Source: Cyclobacteriaceae bacterium
Lineage (GTDB): Bacteria; Bacteroidota; Bacteroidia; Cytophagales; Cyclobacteriaceae
Assembly (NCBI GenBank): GCA_025455445.1
Contig: JALOMN010000147.1
Span: 1-5,381 of the forward strand
DNA: 5,381 bases
Reading direction: 5' to 3'
The position numbers were made by a program, and so were the translations under genes. Under the pieces are notes generated by a model. That model ran no database searches, had not been told where the DNA came from, and was given only the letters and a program-made list of their open reading frames with translations. Every line of letters starts with the position of its first letter. The first letter of the stretch is position 1. Of this stretch, positions 1-5,381 are shown piece by piece.

Positions 1-2
1 TG

Positions 3-92
3 ATATTTTACGCAATACTTTTTGCAGCCTTAGGAGTATTTCTGGTAGTAGCGATTGAAAAGACGGCTGTACTTCTTAAAACAAAATCCTAA
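3..92 (+). CDS. C-terminal end of a membrane protein, possibly DUF368 family (partial)
   Basis: An open frame enters from the left edge and ends at TAA (90-92), giving 29 visible residues. Most of these form one hydrophobic helix (IFYAILFAALGVFLVVAIE) followed by a short basic tail (KTAVLLKTKS). This looks like the last transmembrane segment of a polytopic inner-membrane protein with a short hydrophilic end. In Bacteroidota, DUF368 proteins (the family that includes the PopT undecaprenyl-phosphate translocase) often lie directly upstream of aroE and end in a similar helix, so that family is my best guess. The guess rests on neighbourhood and general character, not on a diagnostic motif. The stop lies 7 nt before the aroE start, which suggests co-transcription. 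The frame itself is fairly certain and the family is not. Confidence 0.55.
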   Translation: MFYAILFAALGVFLVVAIEKTAVLLKTKS

Positions 93-99
93 TTCACAC

Positions 100-843
100 A
101 TGGAAAAGAAATTTGGTCTCATTGGTTCTACTGTAAGTCATTCATTTTCGAAAAATTATTTTGATGAGAAGTTTTTCCGCGAGGGACTAAGAGACTATCA
201 TTACGAACTTTACTCATTACCAACTATTGAAGACCTGCAGAAATTGTTGACAGATAATCCAGAATTAGTAGGATTAAATGTAACGATCCCGTACAAGGAG
301 ATGGTCATTAAATTTCTTTCAGAAATAGATGAGGATGCAAAAAGCATTGGTGCGGTAAACGTGATAAAGATTACCGATGGCAAGCTAAAAGGTTACAATA
401 CGGATAGCGATGCGTTTTATGAAACATTAGAAAAATGGATACCTAAAACCGATAATCTGAAAGCACTGGTATTGGGCACGGGTGGATCCTCCAAGGCTGT
501 GAGGCAGGCATTAAAAAAACTAGGTATCCCTTTTGAAATGGTTTCGCGCGAAGAAGGAAAAGCTGACCACACCTATGAAAGTCTCGAGAAAAACGAACAA
601 ATTATTGCAGACGCCAAATTGATAATCAACACCACTCCGTTGGGCATGTCGCCTAATACTAATAGTTTTCCGCCCATCGATTATGAATTGCTTACTTCGG
701 AGCACTACATATATGATTTGATTTATAATCCTGCCCGTACACTTTTTTTACAAAAGGCTGAAATGCGCAACGCACATATTAAAAACGGACTGGAAATGCT
801 TCATATTCAGGCAGAAAAAGCCTGGGCAATCTGGAATAGTTAG
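100..843 (+). CDS. aroE: Shikimate dehydrogenase (NADP+-dependent)
   Basis: AroE reduces 3-dehydroshikimate to shikimate with NADPH in the cytoplasmic shikimate pathway to aromatic amino acids and chorismate. The 247-residue protein has the N-terminal substrate-binding signature GLIGSTVSHSFS (6-17, with Ser15 and Ser17 as expected shikimate contacts). NVTIPYK (60-66) carries the catalytic Lys66, and GAVNV follows (84-88, Asn87). GYNTD (98-102) carries the catalytic Asp102. The Rossmann loop is GTGGSSKA (126-133). NTTPLGM, YDLIYNP and the C-terminal NGLEML..Q (Gln237) follow in order. The usual NRT..R adenosine-phosphate motif is not literal here; VSRE (148-151) sits where it is expected. I chose the ATG at 100 because the family signature begins six residues later. 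The in-frame ATG at 55 would overlap the upstream gene by 38 nt. No Shine-Dalgarno is visible. It is slightly shorter than the E. coli enzyme (about 272 aa). Confidence 0.95.
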   Translation: MEKKFGLIGSTVSHSFSKNYFDEKFFREGLRDYHYELYSLPTIEDLQKLLTDNPELVGLNVTIPYKEMVIKFLSEIDEDAKSIGAVNVIKITDGKLKGYNTDSDAFYETLEKWIPKTDNLKALVLGTGGSSKAVRQALKKLGIPFEMVSREEGKADHTYESLEKNEQIIADAKLIINTTPLGMSPNTNSFPPIDYELLTSEHYIYDLIYNPARTLFLQKAEMRNAHIKNGLEMLHIQAEKAWAIWNS

Positions 844-871
844 TCGGGAACTTATTCATCTTTATTCAGAT

Positions 872-895
872 TAACAGTTAGTGTCAGAACTGTTA
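872..895. promoter_or_regulatory. Perfect 8-bp inverted repeat upstream of uvrB
   Basis: The arms TAACAGTT (872-879) and AACTGTTA (888-895) are exact reverse complements separated by 8 nt (AGTGTCAG). The repeat lies in the 64-nt gap between aroE and uvrB and ends 12 nt before the uvrB ATG. No T-run follows, so an intrinsic terminator is unlikely. It could be a dimeric repressor operator or a leader hairpin near the start codon. uvrB is an SOS gene in many bacteria, but I cannot match this repeat to a known LexA box. Confidence 0.45.
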
Positions 896-907
896 TATTG
901 GCCCTAA

Positions 908-2935
908 ATGGATTTTAAACTTGCAAGTGATTTTGAGCCCACAGGCGACCAGCCTATGGCCATTAAGCAACTCGTAAAAGGGTTGAATGAAGGTGAACAT
1001 CATCAAACGTTATTAGGTGTTACCGGCTCAGGCAAAACGTTTACAATGGCCAATGTAATTGCGCAATTAAACAGGCCAACACTGATTTTAAGTCACAATA
1101 AAACACTGGCAGCGCAACTATACGGTGAGTTTAAAAGATTCTTTCCGGAGAATGCAGTTGAGTATTTTATTTCCTATTACGATTACTATCAGCCAGAAGC
1201 ATACATTCCCTCATCAAATTTATACATTGAAAAAGACCTGTCGATAAATCAGGAGATTGAAAAATTAAGACTGAGCGCAACGTCTTCATTGTTAACCGGC
1301 AGACGCGATGTATTAGTAGTAGCTTCAGTATCGTGCATTTATGGTATCGGTAACCCGGAAGAATTCGGTAAAAACAGAATCCAGCTAACTGCAGGTGAGT
1401 TAATCCCCCGCAATAAATTACTTTTTGCACTGGTAGATATTTTATATCAGCGCACAGAAGGTGAATTTAAAAGAGGAAGCTTTCGGGTAAAGGGCGATAC
1501 GGTAGATATCTTTCTCGCTTATGCCGATTATGCTTTGCGGATTTATTTTTTTGGTGACGAGATTGAAACTATTCAATTAATTGACCCTACCACCGGAAGA
1601 AAAATTTCGGATGAAAAAACTGCTGTTATTTTTCCTGCAAACTTATTTGTTACCGGTAAAGATTCGCTTCACAATGCCATTCGCGAAATACAAGACGACA
1701 TGGTTTTGCAAGTAGAAATGTTTGAATCAGAAAGGAAACACCTTGAAGCCAAGCGACTGAAAGAACGCACTGAATTTGATTTGGAAATGATGCGTGAGTT
1801 AGGCTATTGCAGCGGCATTGAAAATTATTCACGCTATTTCGATCGCAGAAAAGTTGGGGCAAGACCATTCTGTTTATTAGACTACTTTCCGGATGACTAC
1901 TTGTTATTCATTGATGAAAGTCACGTAACCATTCCCCAGGTGAGAGCCATGTGGGGCGGAGACCGATCGCGAAAAGTAAATCTGGTAGATTATGGTTTCC
2001 GATTGCCATCCGCCTTGGATAACAGACCACTTACGTTTAATGAATTTGAATCAATTTTAAACCAGGTAATTTATGTGAGTGCCACACCTTCTGAATATGA
2101 ATTAAGAAAATCGGAAGGAGTAGTAGTTGAACAACTCATTCGCCCAACGGGATTACTTGACCCTCAAATAGACGTCCGGCCGAGCAGAAACCAGATTGAT
2201 GATTTGCTGGAAGAGATAGACGAGCGTGTAAAGAAAAAAGAACGTGTGCTGGTGACTACACTTACCAAACGGATGGCTGAAGAACTCACCAAGTTTATGA
2301 GTCGTGCCTCCGTAAAATGTCGCTACATTCATTCTGAAGTAACCACACTGGACAGAGTTGAAATATTGCGCGAACTTCGGTTAGGTGTGTTTGATGTATT
2401 GGTGGGTGTAAACCTATTGCGCGAGGGCCTTGATTTACCAGAAGTATCTTTGGTTGCCATTTTAGATGCTGATAAAGAAGGATTCTTAAGAAATCAGCGA
2501 TCGCTTGTTCAAACCATTGGTCGCGCAGCACGCAATGAAAATGGAAAAGTGATCATGTATGCAGATAAGGTGACTGATTCAATGCAGGCAGCCATAGAAG
2601 AAACCAATCGCAGAAGAAAAATACAAGCAGATTATAATCTGGCTCATGGAATTACACCTAAGACTGTAATAAAATCAAGAGACTCGATATTGGAACAAAC
2701 CGCAGTAGCAGATTCCAAAAAATCTGTTAAGCGCTATTACATTGAAGAAGAAGAGAAGTCTATGGCAGCCGATCCGGTAGCGGCATACCTCACCATAGAC
2801 GAACTAAAAAAACTCTCTGAGCGAACCCGCAAAGCCATGGAAAAAGCGGCCAGAGAATTGGAATTTATGGAAGCCGCCAGGTTGCGTGATGAATATCTTG
2901 CTGTTGAAAAATTAATTAACGAACGAAAAAAGTAA
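908..2935 (+). CDS. uvrB: UvrABC excinuclease subunit B
   Basis: UvrB is the damage-verification helicase of nucleotide excision repair. UvrA loads it onto DNA; it checks the lesion with a beta-hairpin and recruits UvrC for dual incision. The 675 residues are full length. In order, I see the PTGDQP motif (11-16), Walker A GVTGSGKT (37-44, Lys43), and the hairpin YYDYYQPEAYIP (91-102) with its conserved tyrosines. DESH of motif II is at 336-339, followed by the SATPSEYE motif. Motif VI QTIGRAAR is at 535-542. A C-terminal UVR domain, which binds UvrA or UvrC, covers about 627-671 and includes ARELEFMEAARLRDE. No key residue appears missing. The ATG at 908 is right because the standard N-terminal sequence begins within a few residues. 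There is no Shine-Dalgarno. It lies 64 nt after aroE, with an inverted repeat between them, and 9 nt before a small exported protein gene. Confidence 0.98.
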   Translation: MDFKLASDFEPTGDQPMAIKQLVKGLNEGEHHQTLLGVTGSGKTFTMANVIAQLNRPTLILSHNKTLAAQLYGEFKRFFPENAVEYFISYYDYYQPEAYIPSSNLYIEKDLSINQEIEKLRLSATSSLLTGRRDVLVVASVSCIYGIGNPEEFGKNRIQLTAGELIPRNKLLFALVDILYQRTEGEFKRGSFRVKGDTVDIFLAYADYALRIYFFGDEIETIQLIDPTTGRKISDEKTAVIFPANLFVTGKDSLHNAIREIQDDMVLQVEMFESERKHLEAKRLKERTEFDLEMMRELGYCSGIENYSRYFDRRKVGARPFCLLDYFPDDYLLFIDESHVTIPQVRAMWGGDRSRKVNLVDYGFRLPSALDNRPLTFNEFESILNQVIYVSATPSEYELRKSEGVVVEQLIRPTGLLDPQIDVRPSRNQIDDLLEEIDERVKKKERVLVTTLTKRMAEELTKFMSRASVKCRYIHSEVTTLDRVEILRELRLGVFDVLVGVNLLREGLDLPEVSLVAILDADKEGFLRNQRSLVQTIGRAARNENGKVIMYADKVTDSMQAAIEETNRRRKIQADYNLAHGITPKTVIKSRDSILEQTAVADSKKSVKRYYIEEEEKSMAADPVAAYLTIDELKKLSERTRKAMEKAARELEFMEAARLRDEYLAVEKLINERKK

Positions 2936-2944
2936 CATCCTCTC

Positions 2945-3391
2945 ATGCGACTATTAAAAATAAATTTAGTCATCTCATTTATACTAATTAATTCTTTGAG
3001 CAGTATGGCTCAAAGCAGCAAAGATTTACTGGTTAGTGGTAGTCTTGATGTAATAAAAACTGATTATAGTCGCTTTTTAGGAAAGGCCCAGATCGGTTTT
3101 GAAGGAAACTATTTTTTATTGCGACAATTTTCTGCCAGTGCAGGTGCAGAAATATGGACAGGTGATAAAAGCTCCTTTATGATGGGCATGAGGTGGTATC
3201 CGCAAGATTATTTTTTCTTCCGCTTTCGTGGATTGATAGGACAAAATGATGTTGCCATTGGTGGAGGTTGGGCAAAGCCCTTTGGAGAAGGTTTTCGATT
3301 TGAAGCAATGGGCGATTTCTATATTGACCGATCAGAATTTGCAATTCGCGCAGGCATTGGCTACGTCATCAAACAAATTGGCAGTAAATAA
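2945..3391 (+). CDS. Small exported beta-strand-rich protein, function unknown
   Basis: I do not recognise the family. The 148-residue product begins with a typical signal peptide: basic MRLLK, a hydrophobic core (INLVISFILI), then a likely signal peptidase I site at SMA|Q (after Ala22). There is no lipobox cysteine, so it should be released into the periplasm or sent to the outer membrane. The mature part, about 126 residues, alternates aromatic, glycine and polar residues (QIGFEGNYFLL, FFFRFRGLIG, DVAIGGGWAKPFG, FEAMGDFYI, FAIRAGIGYVI). This pattern fits a small outer-membrane beta-barrel or beta-sandwich. No cysteine is present. The ATG lies 9 nt after the uvrB stop and the gene ends just before a terminator hairpin, so it is probably the last gene of the uvrB transcript. 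A link to DNA repair is not implied by its sequence. Confidence 0.75.
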   Translation: MRLLKINLVISFILINSLSSMAQSSKDLLVSGSLDVIKTDYSRFLGKAQIGFEGNYFLLRQFSASAGAEIWTGDKSSFMMGMRWYPQDYFFFRFRGLIGQNDVAIGGGWAKPFGEGFRFEAMGDFYIDRSEFAIRAGIGYVIKQIGSK

Positions 3392-3420
3392 AAAAGGCTG
3401 TTCGATTGAACAGCCTTCTT
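3386..3420. terminator. Bidirectional rho-independent terminator between convergent genes
   Basis: A perfect 10-bp stem, AAGGCTGTTC (3394-3403) with GAACAGCCTT (3408-3417), encloses the 4-nt loop GATT. Read on the minus strand the stem runs into TTTTTTATTTA, a good U-tract, so it should be a strong terminator for sod (stop at 3437). Read on the plus strand it is followed by the weaker CTTGTT, and its left arm starts 2 nt after the stop of the exported-protein gene. One element therefore appears to serve both directions. Confidence 0.88.
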
Positions 3421-3436
3421 GTTAGTGAAGTCGTTT

Positions 3437-4039
3437 TTAATTTGCGAATCGTTTCGCTACCTCATTCCAGTTAACCACATTCCACCATGCGGCACAATAA
3501 TCAGGTCTGCGGTTTTGATAATTCAGATAGTATGCGTGTTCCCACACATCTAATCCTAAAATAGGGGTTCCTTTTACTTCAGCGATATCCATTAATGGAT
3601 TGTCCTGGTTTGGAGTTGAAGTGATAGCAAGTTTTCCACTGGCATCTTTTATTAACCATGCCCAACCTGAACCAAAACGACTGGTTGCAGCCGCATTGAA
3701 TTTAGTTTTAAATTCTTCTAAGTTGCCAAATGCTGCATTGATTGCTTCAGCCAATGCTCCTGAAGGTGCTCCTCCAGCATTAGGTGCCATAATGGCCCAA
3801 AAGAGGCTATGATTATAGTGCCCGCCACCGTTGTTGCGAACCGCTACCGGATATTTCGAAATATTTTTACAGATTTCTTCTATCGAAAGGCTTTCTTCCG
3901 GTTTACCGGCAATTGCATTATTAAGATTGGTAACATAAGCGTTGTGATGTTTCCCATGATGAATTTCCATGGTGCGAGCATCAATATGTGGTTCCAATGC
4001 ATTAAAGGCATATGGAAGTGCAGGAAGTGTAAATGCCAT
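3437..4039 (-). CDS. sodA: Superoxide dismutase, Mn/Fe family, Mn-type signature
   Basis: The enzyme converts superoxide to oxygen and hydrogen peroxide. The 200-residue length is typical of the iron/manganese family, and there is no signal peptide, so it is probably cytoplasmic. It opens with the family start [18 protein letters not shown]. Metal ligands are His27 (in EIHHGKHH), His77 (in [11 protein letters not shown]), and Asp164 and His168 (in [11 protein letters not shown]). Tyr35 is the active-site gateway tyrosine. The residues that usually separate the metal types are Gly in GGHYNH and Gln145 in NQDNP. Both are of the Mn type; Fe-type enzymes carry the glutamine in the AQ..NH motif instead. 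Metal use cannot be proven from sequence, and some Bacteroidota enzymes work with either metal, so the symbol sodA is provisional. The gene has its own promoter and terminator. The leader just before the ATG is A-rich (CTAAAAAGATAAAATT), with no strong Shine-Dalgarno. Confidence 0.95.
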   Translation of the reverse strand: MAFTLPALPYAFNALEPHIDARTMEIHHGKHHNAYVTNLNNAIAGKPEESLSIEEICKNISKYPVAVRNNGGGHYNHSLFWAIMAPNAGGAPSGALAEAINAAFGNLEEFKTKFNAAATSRFGSGWAWLIKDASGKLAITSTPNQDNPLMDIAEVKGTPILGLDVWEHAYYLNYQNRRPDYCAAWWNVVNWNEVAKRFAN

Positions 4040-4068
4040 AATTTTATCTTTTTAGTTAATTCAATATT

Positions 4069-4099
4069 CAAATATAGTAACTACCAGAGGGCTTCAAAA
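4069..4099 (-). promoter_or_regulatory. Bacteroidota-type sigma-70 (SigABfr) promoter for sod
   Basis: On the minus strand, TTTTG (4099-4095) is followed after 18 nt by TATATTTG (4076-4069). The latter is an exact match to the Bacteroidota -7 consensus TAnnTTTG, and the TTTG is a good -33 element at near-ideal spacing. Transcription should start near 4062, giving a leader of roughly 20-25 nt before the sod ATG (4039). The promoter lies wholly in the 84-nt gap downstream of the SUI1-like gene, so sod can be transcribed separately from it. Confidence 0.75.
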
Positions 4100-4120
4100 G
4101 TTTATTTACAGGGCAGTTAC
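4077..4120 (-). repeat. Near-perfect inverted repeat around the sod -33 element
   Basis: GTAACTACC (4077-4085) and GGCAGTTAC (4112-4120) form a 9-bp inverted repeat with one mismatch, around a 26-nt spacer. In minus-strand RNA the mismatch becomes a G-U wobble, so all nine positions can pair. The inner copy directly abuts the -7 box and the -33 element lies in the spacer. It may be a two-site operator, or a loose stem in read-through RNA from the upstream gene; chance is also possible. Confidence 0.3.
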
Positions 4121-4123
4121 CTG

Positions 4124-4468
4124 CTAAATTTTTCTGGCCTTATATCCATCTTTGGTAAGTATCTCAGTCACTTTCGTGCGCACATCTCCCTGAATCAGGA
4201 TTTCTCCTTGCTTGCACGAACCCCCTACCCCACATCGGGTTTTAAGTGTTTTCGTAAGTTTTTCAAGATCAGCATGGGTACCCACAAAGCCAGTAATCAA
4301 AGTCACTTGCTTTCCTGCCCTTCCACTTTTGTCCAATTCCACACGCAACAACTGCCTGGCTGGAGGAAGTGTTTCCGCTTCCTTTTCATCTCCATGTTGA
4401 TAATCAAATGAAGAGTCTGTAGAGTAAACTACACCCTCTCTGTTTTTCCAATCATTTTTTTTACTCAT
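4124..4468 (-). CDS. SUI1/eIF1-family translation initiation factor homologue (YciH-like)
   Basis: The protein (114 aa) belongs to the SUI1 family, whose eukaryotic member eIF1 controls start-codon selection on the small ribosomal subunit. Bacterial members (YciH) are thought to influence initiation fidelity, but their exact role is less settled. A short N-terminal extension with REGVVYSTD (10-18), often seen in bacterial members, precedes the SUI1 domain (about 37-112). The domain includes GRAGKQVTLITGF (49-61), the hallmark CGVGGSCKQGEILIQGD (79-95) and a closing DGYKARKI. It is full length. The ATG follows the stop of the J-domain gene by only 3 nt (TAA-CTT-ATG), so the two are surely on one mRNA and may be translationally coupled. 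No Shine-Dalgarno is seen. No terminator is obvious between this gene and sod, so some read-through into sod is possible. Confidence 0.92.
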   Translation of the reverse strand: MSKKNDWKNREGVVYSTDSSFDYQHGDEKEAETLPPARQLLRVELDKSGRAGKQVTLITGFVGTHADLEKLTKTLKTRCGVGGSCKQGEILIQGDVRTKVTEILTKDGYKARKI

Positions 4469-4471
4469 AAG

Positions 4472-5266
4472 TTATAACACATGAATTCGCAGAAACAACA
4501 AAAGTAAGAGCATTAAAATAAAATTTACTACACCCAGGTTAAATCGAAATTCAATTCCTTTCCAATAAAATGAGCCTATAATGGCAGTAATCAACATCAA
4601 TATAGGTGCAAATATAAAATTACCATACACTGACACAGGAATGTAGGTTGTTACATGCGATCGTTCATTTTCCAGCATTACCGGTACATTAAATATAACA
4701 GTGCGATAGATCAATAATTTTGAGCCACGAGTAAATTCAGATGCCATTTGTCTGTTAATTGTTAGTGTTTCGCCATCGTCAAATTCTAATTGAATAGACC
4801 TGCCGCTTCGGAATTCATTCTTGGTTCTGTTGCTCACAACCTCTTGTTCTGTTATCTGTCGGGGCAAACTATAATCAATGAAAAGCAGTAACGAAAATGC
4901 AAGTGCAATACGCGATATTAATATTGCATACTTTAAATATTCTGCCATCACTTCCAATAATTCCTGTCGCTTCGTTTTTGTAGAATAAGAGCCCGGTGGT
5001 CTGGGACGATAGCGTGGATCGCGGTGGGGCCTGTTTTCAGTTGGAGCAGCAGGTGATACGCCCCTTAATAGCTGGTCGTATGTAAATTTCCTTCCACTGT
5101 CGCTGAGCAGTTCATACGCTTCATTTATTTCTTTAAAGATGGCTTCTGCTTCCTCGGATGAATTTTTGTCAGGATGAAACTGTAAAGCAAGCCTTCGGTA
5201 TGCGCGTTTGATTTCCGCATCCGTTGCGTATATGTTTAGTCCTAATATGAAATAATAGTTCTTCAA
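4472..5266 (-). CDS. Membrane-anchored J-domain (DnaJ-like) protein with a TTG start
   Basis: Residues 1-66 form a J domain (KNYYFILGL at the start, HPDK with the HPD triad at 31-33, then FKEINEAYELLSD), which should stimulate the ATPase of a cytoplasmic DnaK. A Pro/Arg-rich linker (about 70-98) follows. Three likely transmembrane helices come next, at about 112-131, 214-234 and 243-260. Basic residues before the first helix and between the last two suggest the J domain is cytoplasmic and the roughly 80-residue stretch at 132-213 is periplasmic. There is no G/F region, zinc finger or DnaJ C-terminal substrate domain, so it is not DnaJ itself but a class C type J-protein with an unknown client. 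The start codon is TTG (5266-5264): no ATG or GTG lies in frame between it and the upstream in-frame stop at 5329-5327, and starting here gives the standard J-domain N-terminus. It is followed 3 nt later by the SUI1-like gene. Confidence 0.9.
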   Translation of the reverse strand: MKNYYFILGLNIYATDAEIKRAYRRLALQFHPDKNSSEEAEAIFKEINEAYELLSDSGRKFTYDQLLRGVSPAAPTENRPHRDPRYRPRPPGSYSTKTKRQELLEVMAEYLKYAILISRIALAFSLLLFIDYSLPRQITEQEVVSNRTKNEFRSGRSIQLEFDDGETLTINRQMASEFTRGSKLLIYRTVIFNVPVMLENERSHVTTYIPVSVYGNFIFAPILMLITAIIGSFYWKGIEFRFNLGVVNFILMLLLLLFLRIHVL

Positions 5267-5292
5267 AGCAACAGACGAAAATATATGGAAAG

Positions 5293-5326
5293 TTAAAAAA
5301 ATAAAGCCCTCCGAAAACCAGAGGGC
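5293..5326 (-). terminator. Rho-independent terminator of the gene beyond the right edge
   Basis: Read on the minus strand, GCCCTC (5326-5321) pairs with GAGGGC (5311-5306) across a 9-nt loop (TGGTTTTCG) and is followed by TTTATTTTTTT, a strong U-tract. The GC-rich 6-bp stem and the U-run are typical of an intrinsic terminator. It points leftwards, so it should end a minus-strand transcript from beyond the window and separate it from the J-domain gene, whose start lies about 40 nt further on. Confidence 0.82.
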
Positions 5327-5357
5327 CTAAATCCATTATCCGATTTATGAAAGAATT

Positions 5358-5381
5358 TTAATGCTTAACCACAAAAGTTAG
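5358..5381 (-). CDS. Possible C-terminal codons of a minus-strand gene (partial)
   Basis: On the minus strand the right edge reads LTFVVKH then TAA (5360-5358). It is the only frame at this edge not stopped within the first few codons. The terminator at 5293-5326 lies 31 nt further downstream, as expected for a gene ending here. The short basic, beta-like end resembles the last strand of many type IX secretion C-terminal sorting domains in Bacteroidota, but seven residues are far too few to assign it. The gene end could also lie outside the window. Confidence 0.4.
   Translation of the reverse strand, partial: LTFVVKH

Noticed and set aside
55..99. ATG at 55 as an upstream start for aroE
   Set aside because: It would overlap the preceding gene by 38 nt and add 15 residues before the family's standard N-terminal motif; the ATG at 100 fits better.
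872..895. The pre-uvrB dyad as an aroE terminator
   Set aside because: The stem is A+T-rich and is followed by TATTGGCCC, not a T-run, in either direction.
894..900. TATATTG before uvrB as a -7 promoter box
   Set aside because: It is one base short of TAnnTTTG, lies 7 nt from the ATG, and has no convincing -33 partner.
2737..2973. A 78-codon minus-strand open frame opposite the end of uvrB
   Set aside because: It is the reverse shadow of the UVR-domain coding region and shows no independent features.
3809..4411. A 200-codon plus-strand open frame across sod and the SUI1-like gene
   Set aside because: It is antisense to two well-supported genes, spans their intergenic promoter, and its translation has no recognisable domain.
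5278..5285. TATATTTT on the minus strand as a -7 box for the J-domain operon
   Set aside because: It matches TAnnTTTG at all but the last base, but no TTG lies at the right distance upstream, and it would leave a leader of only a few nucleotides. In A+T-rich DNA this is weak evidence, so the true promoter is unresolved.

Overview
The window looks like ordinary core chromosome from a Bacteroidota bacterium, probably Cytophagales-like. This rests on four signs. None of the starts has a clear Shine-Dalgarno sequence. One secreted protein has a signal peptide ending in an 'AQ'-type cleavage site. The sod promoter matches the Bacteroidota form (TTTG, about 18 nt, TAnnTTTG). The base composition is fairly A+T-rich. 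The genus is not identifiable by eye. I see no mobile element, tRNA, rRNA, CRISPR array or prophage gene.

Left half, plus strand: the last 29 codons of a membrane protein (possibly DUF368) are followed 7 nt later by aroE (shikimate dehydrogenase). A 64-nt gap holding a perfect 8-bp inverted repeat precedes uvrB (excinuclease subunit B). Nine nucleotides after uvrB comes a small exported, beta-strand-rich protein of unknown function. This rightward group ends at a strong hairpin terminator shared with the convergent genes.

Right half, minus strand (read right to left): a few C-terminal codons of a gene that lies mostly outside the window are followed by a rho-independent terminator. Next is a membrane-anchored J-domain protein that starts with TTG. 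It is followed after only 3 nt by a SUI1/YciH-type translation initiation factor homologue. The last gene is a Mn-type superoxide dismutase with its own clear promoter.

The genes cover aromatic amino acid biosynthesis, nucleotide excision repair, translation or proteostasis, and oxidative stress defence. They do not form an evident single pathway. The observations most worth a second look are the inverted repeat before uvrB, the TTG-started membrane J-protein coupled to SUI1, the uncharacterised exported protein behind uvrB, and the possible stem around the sod -33 region. I found no convincing evidence of a novel multi-gene system.
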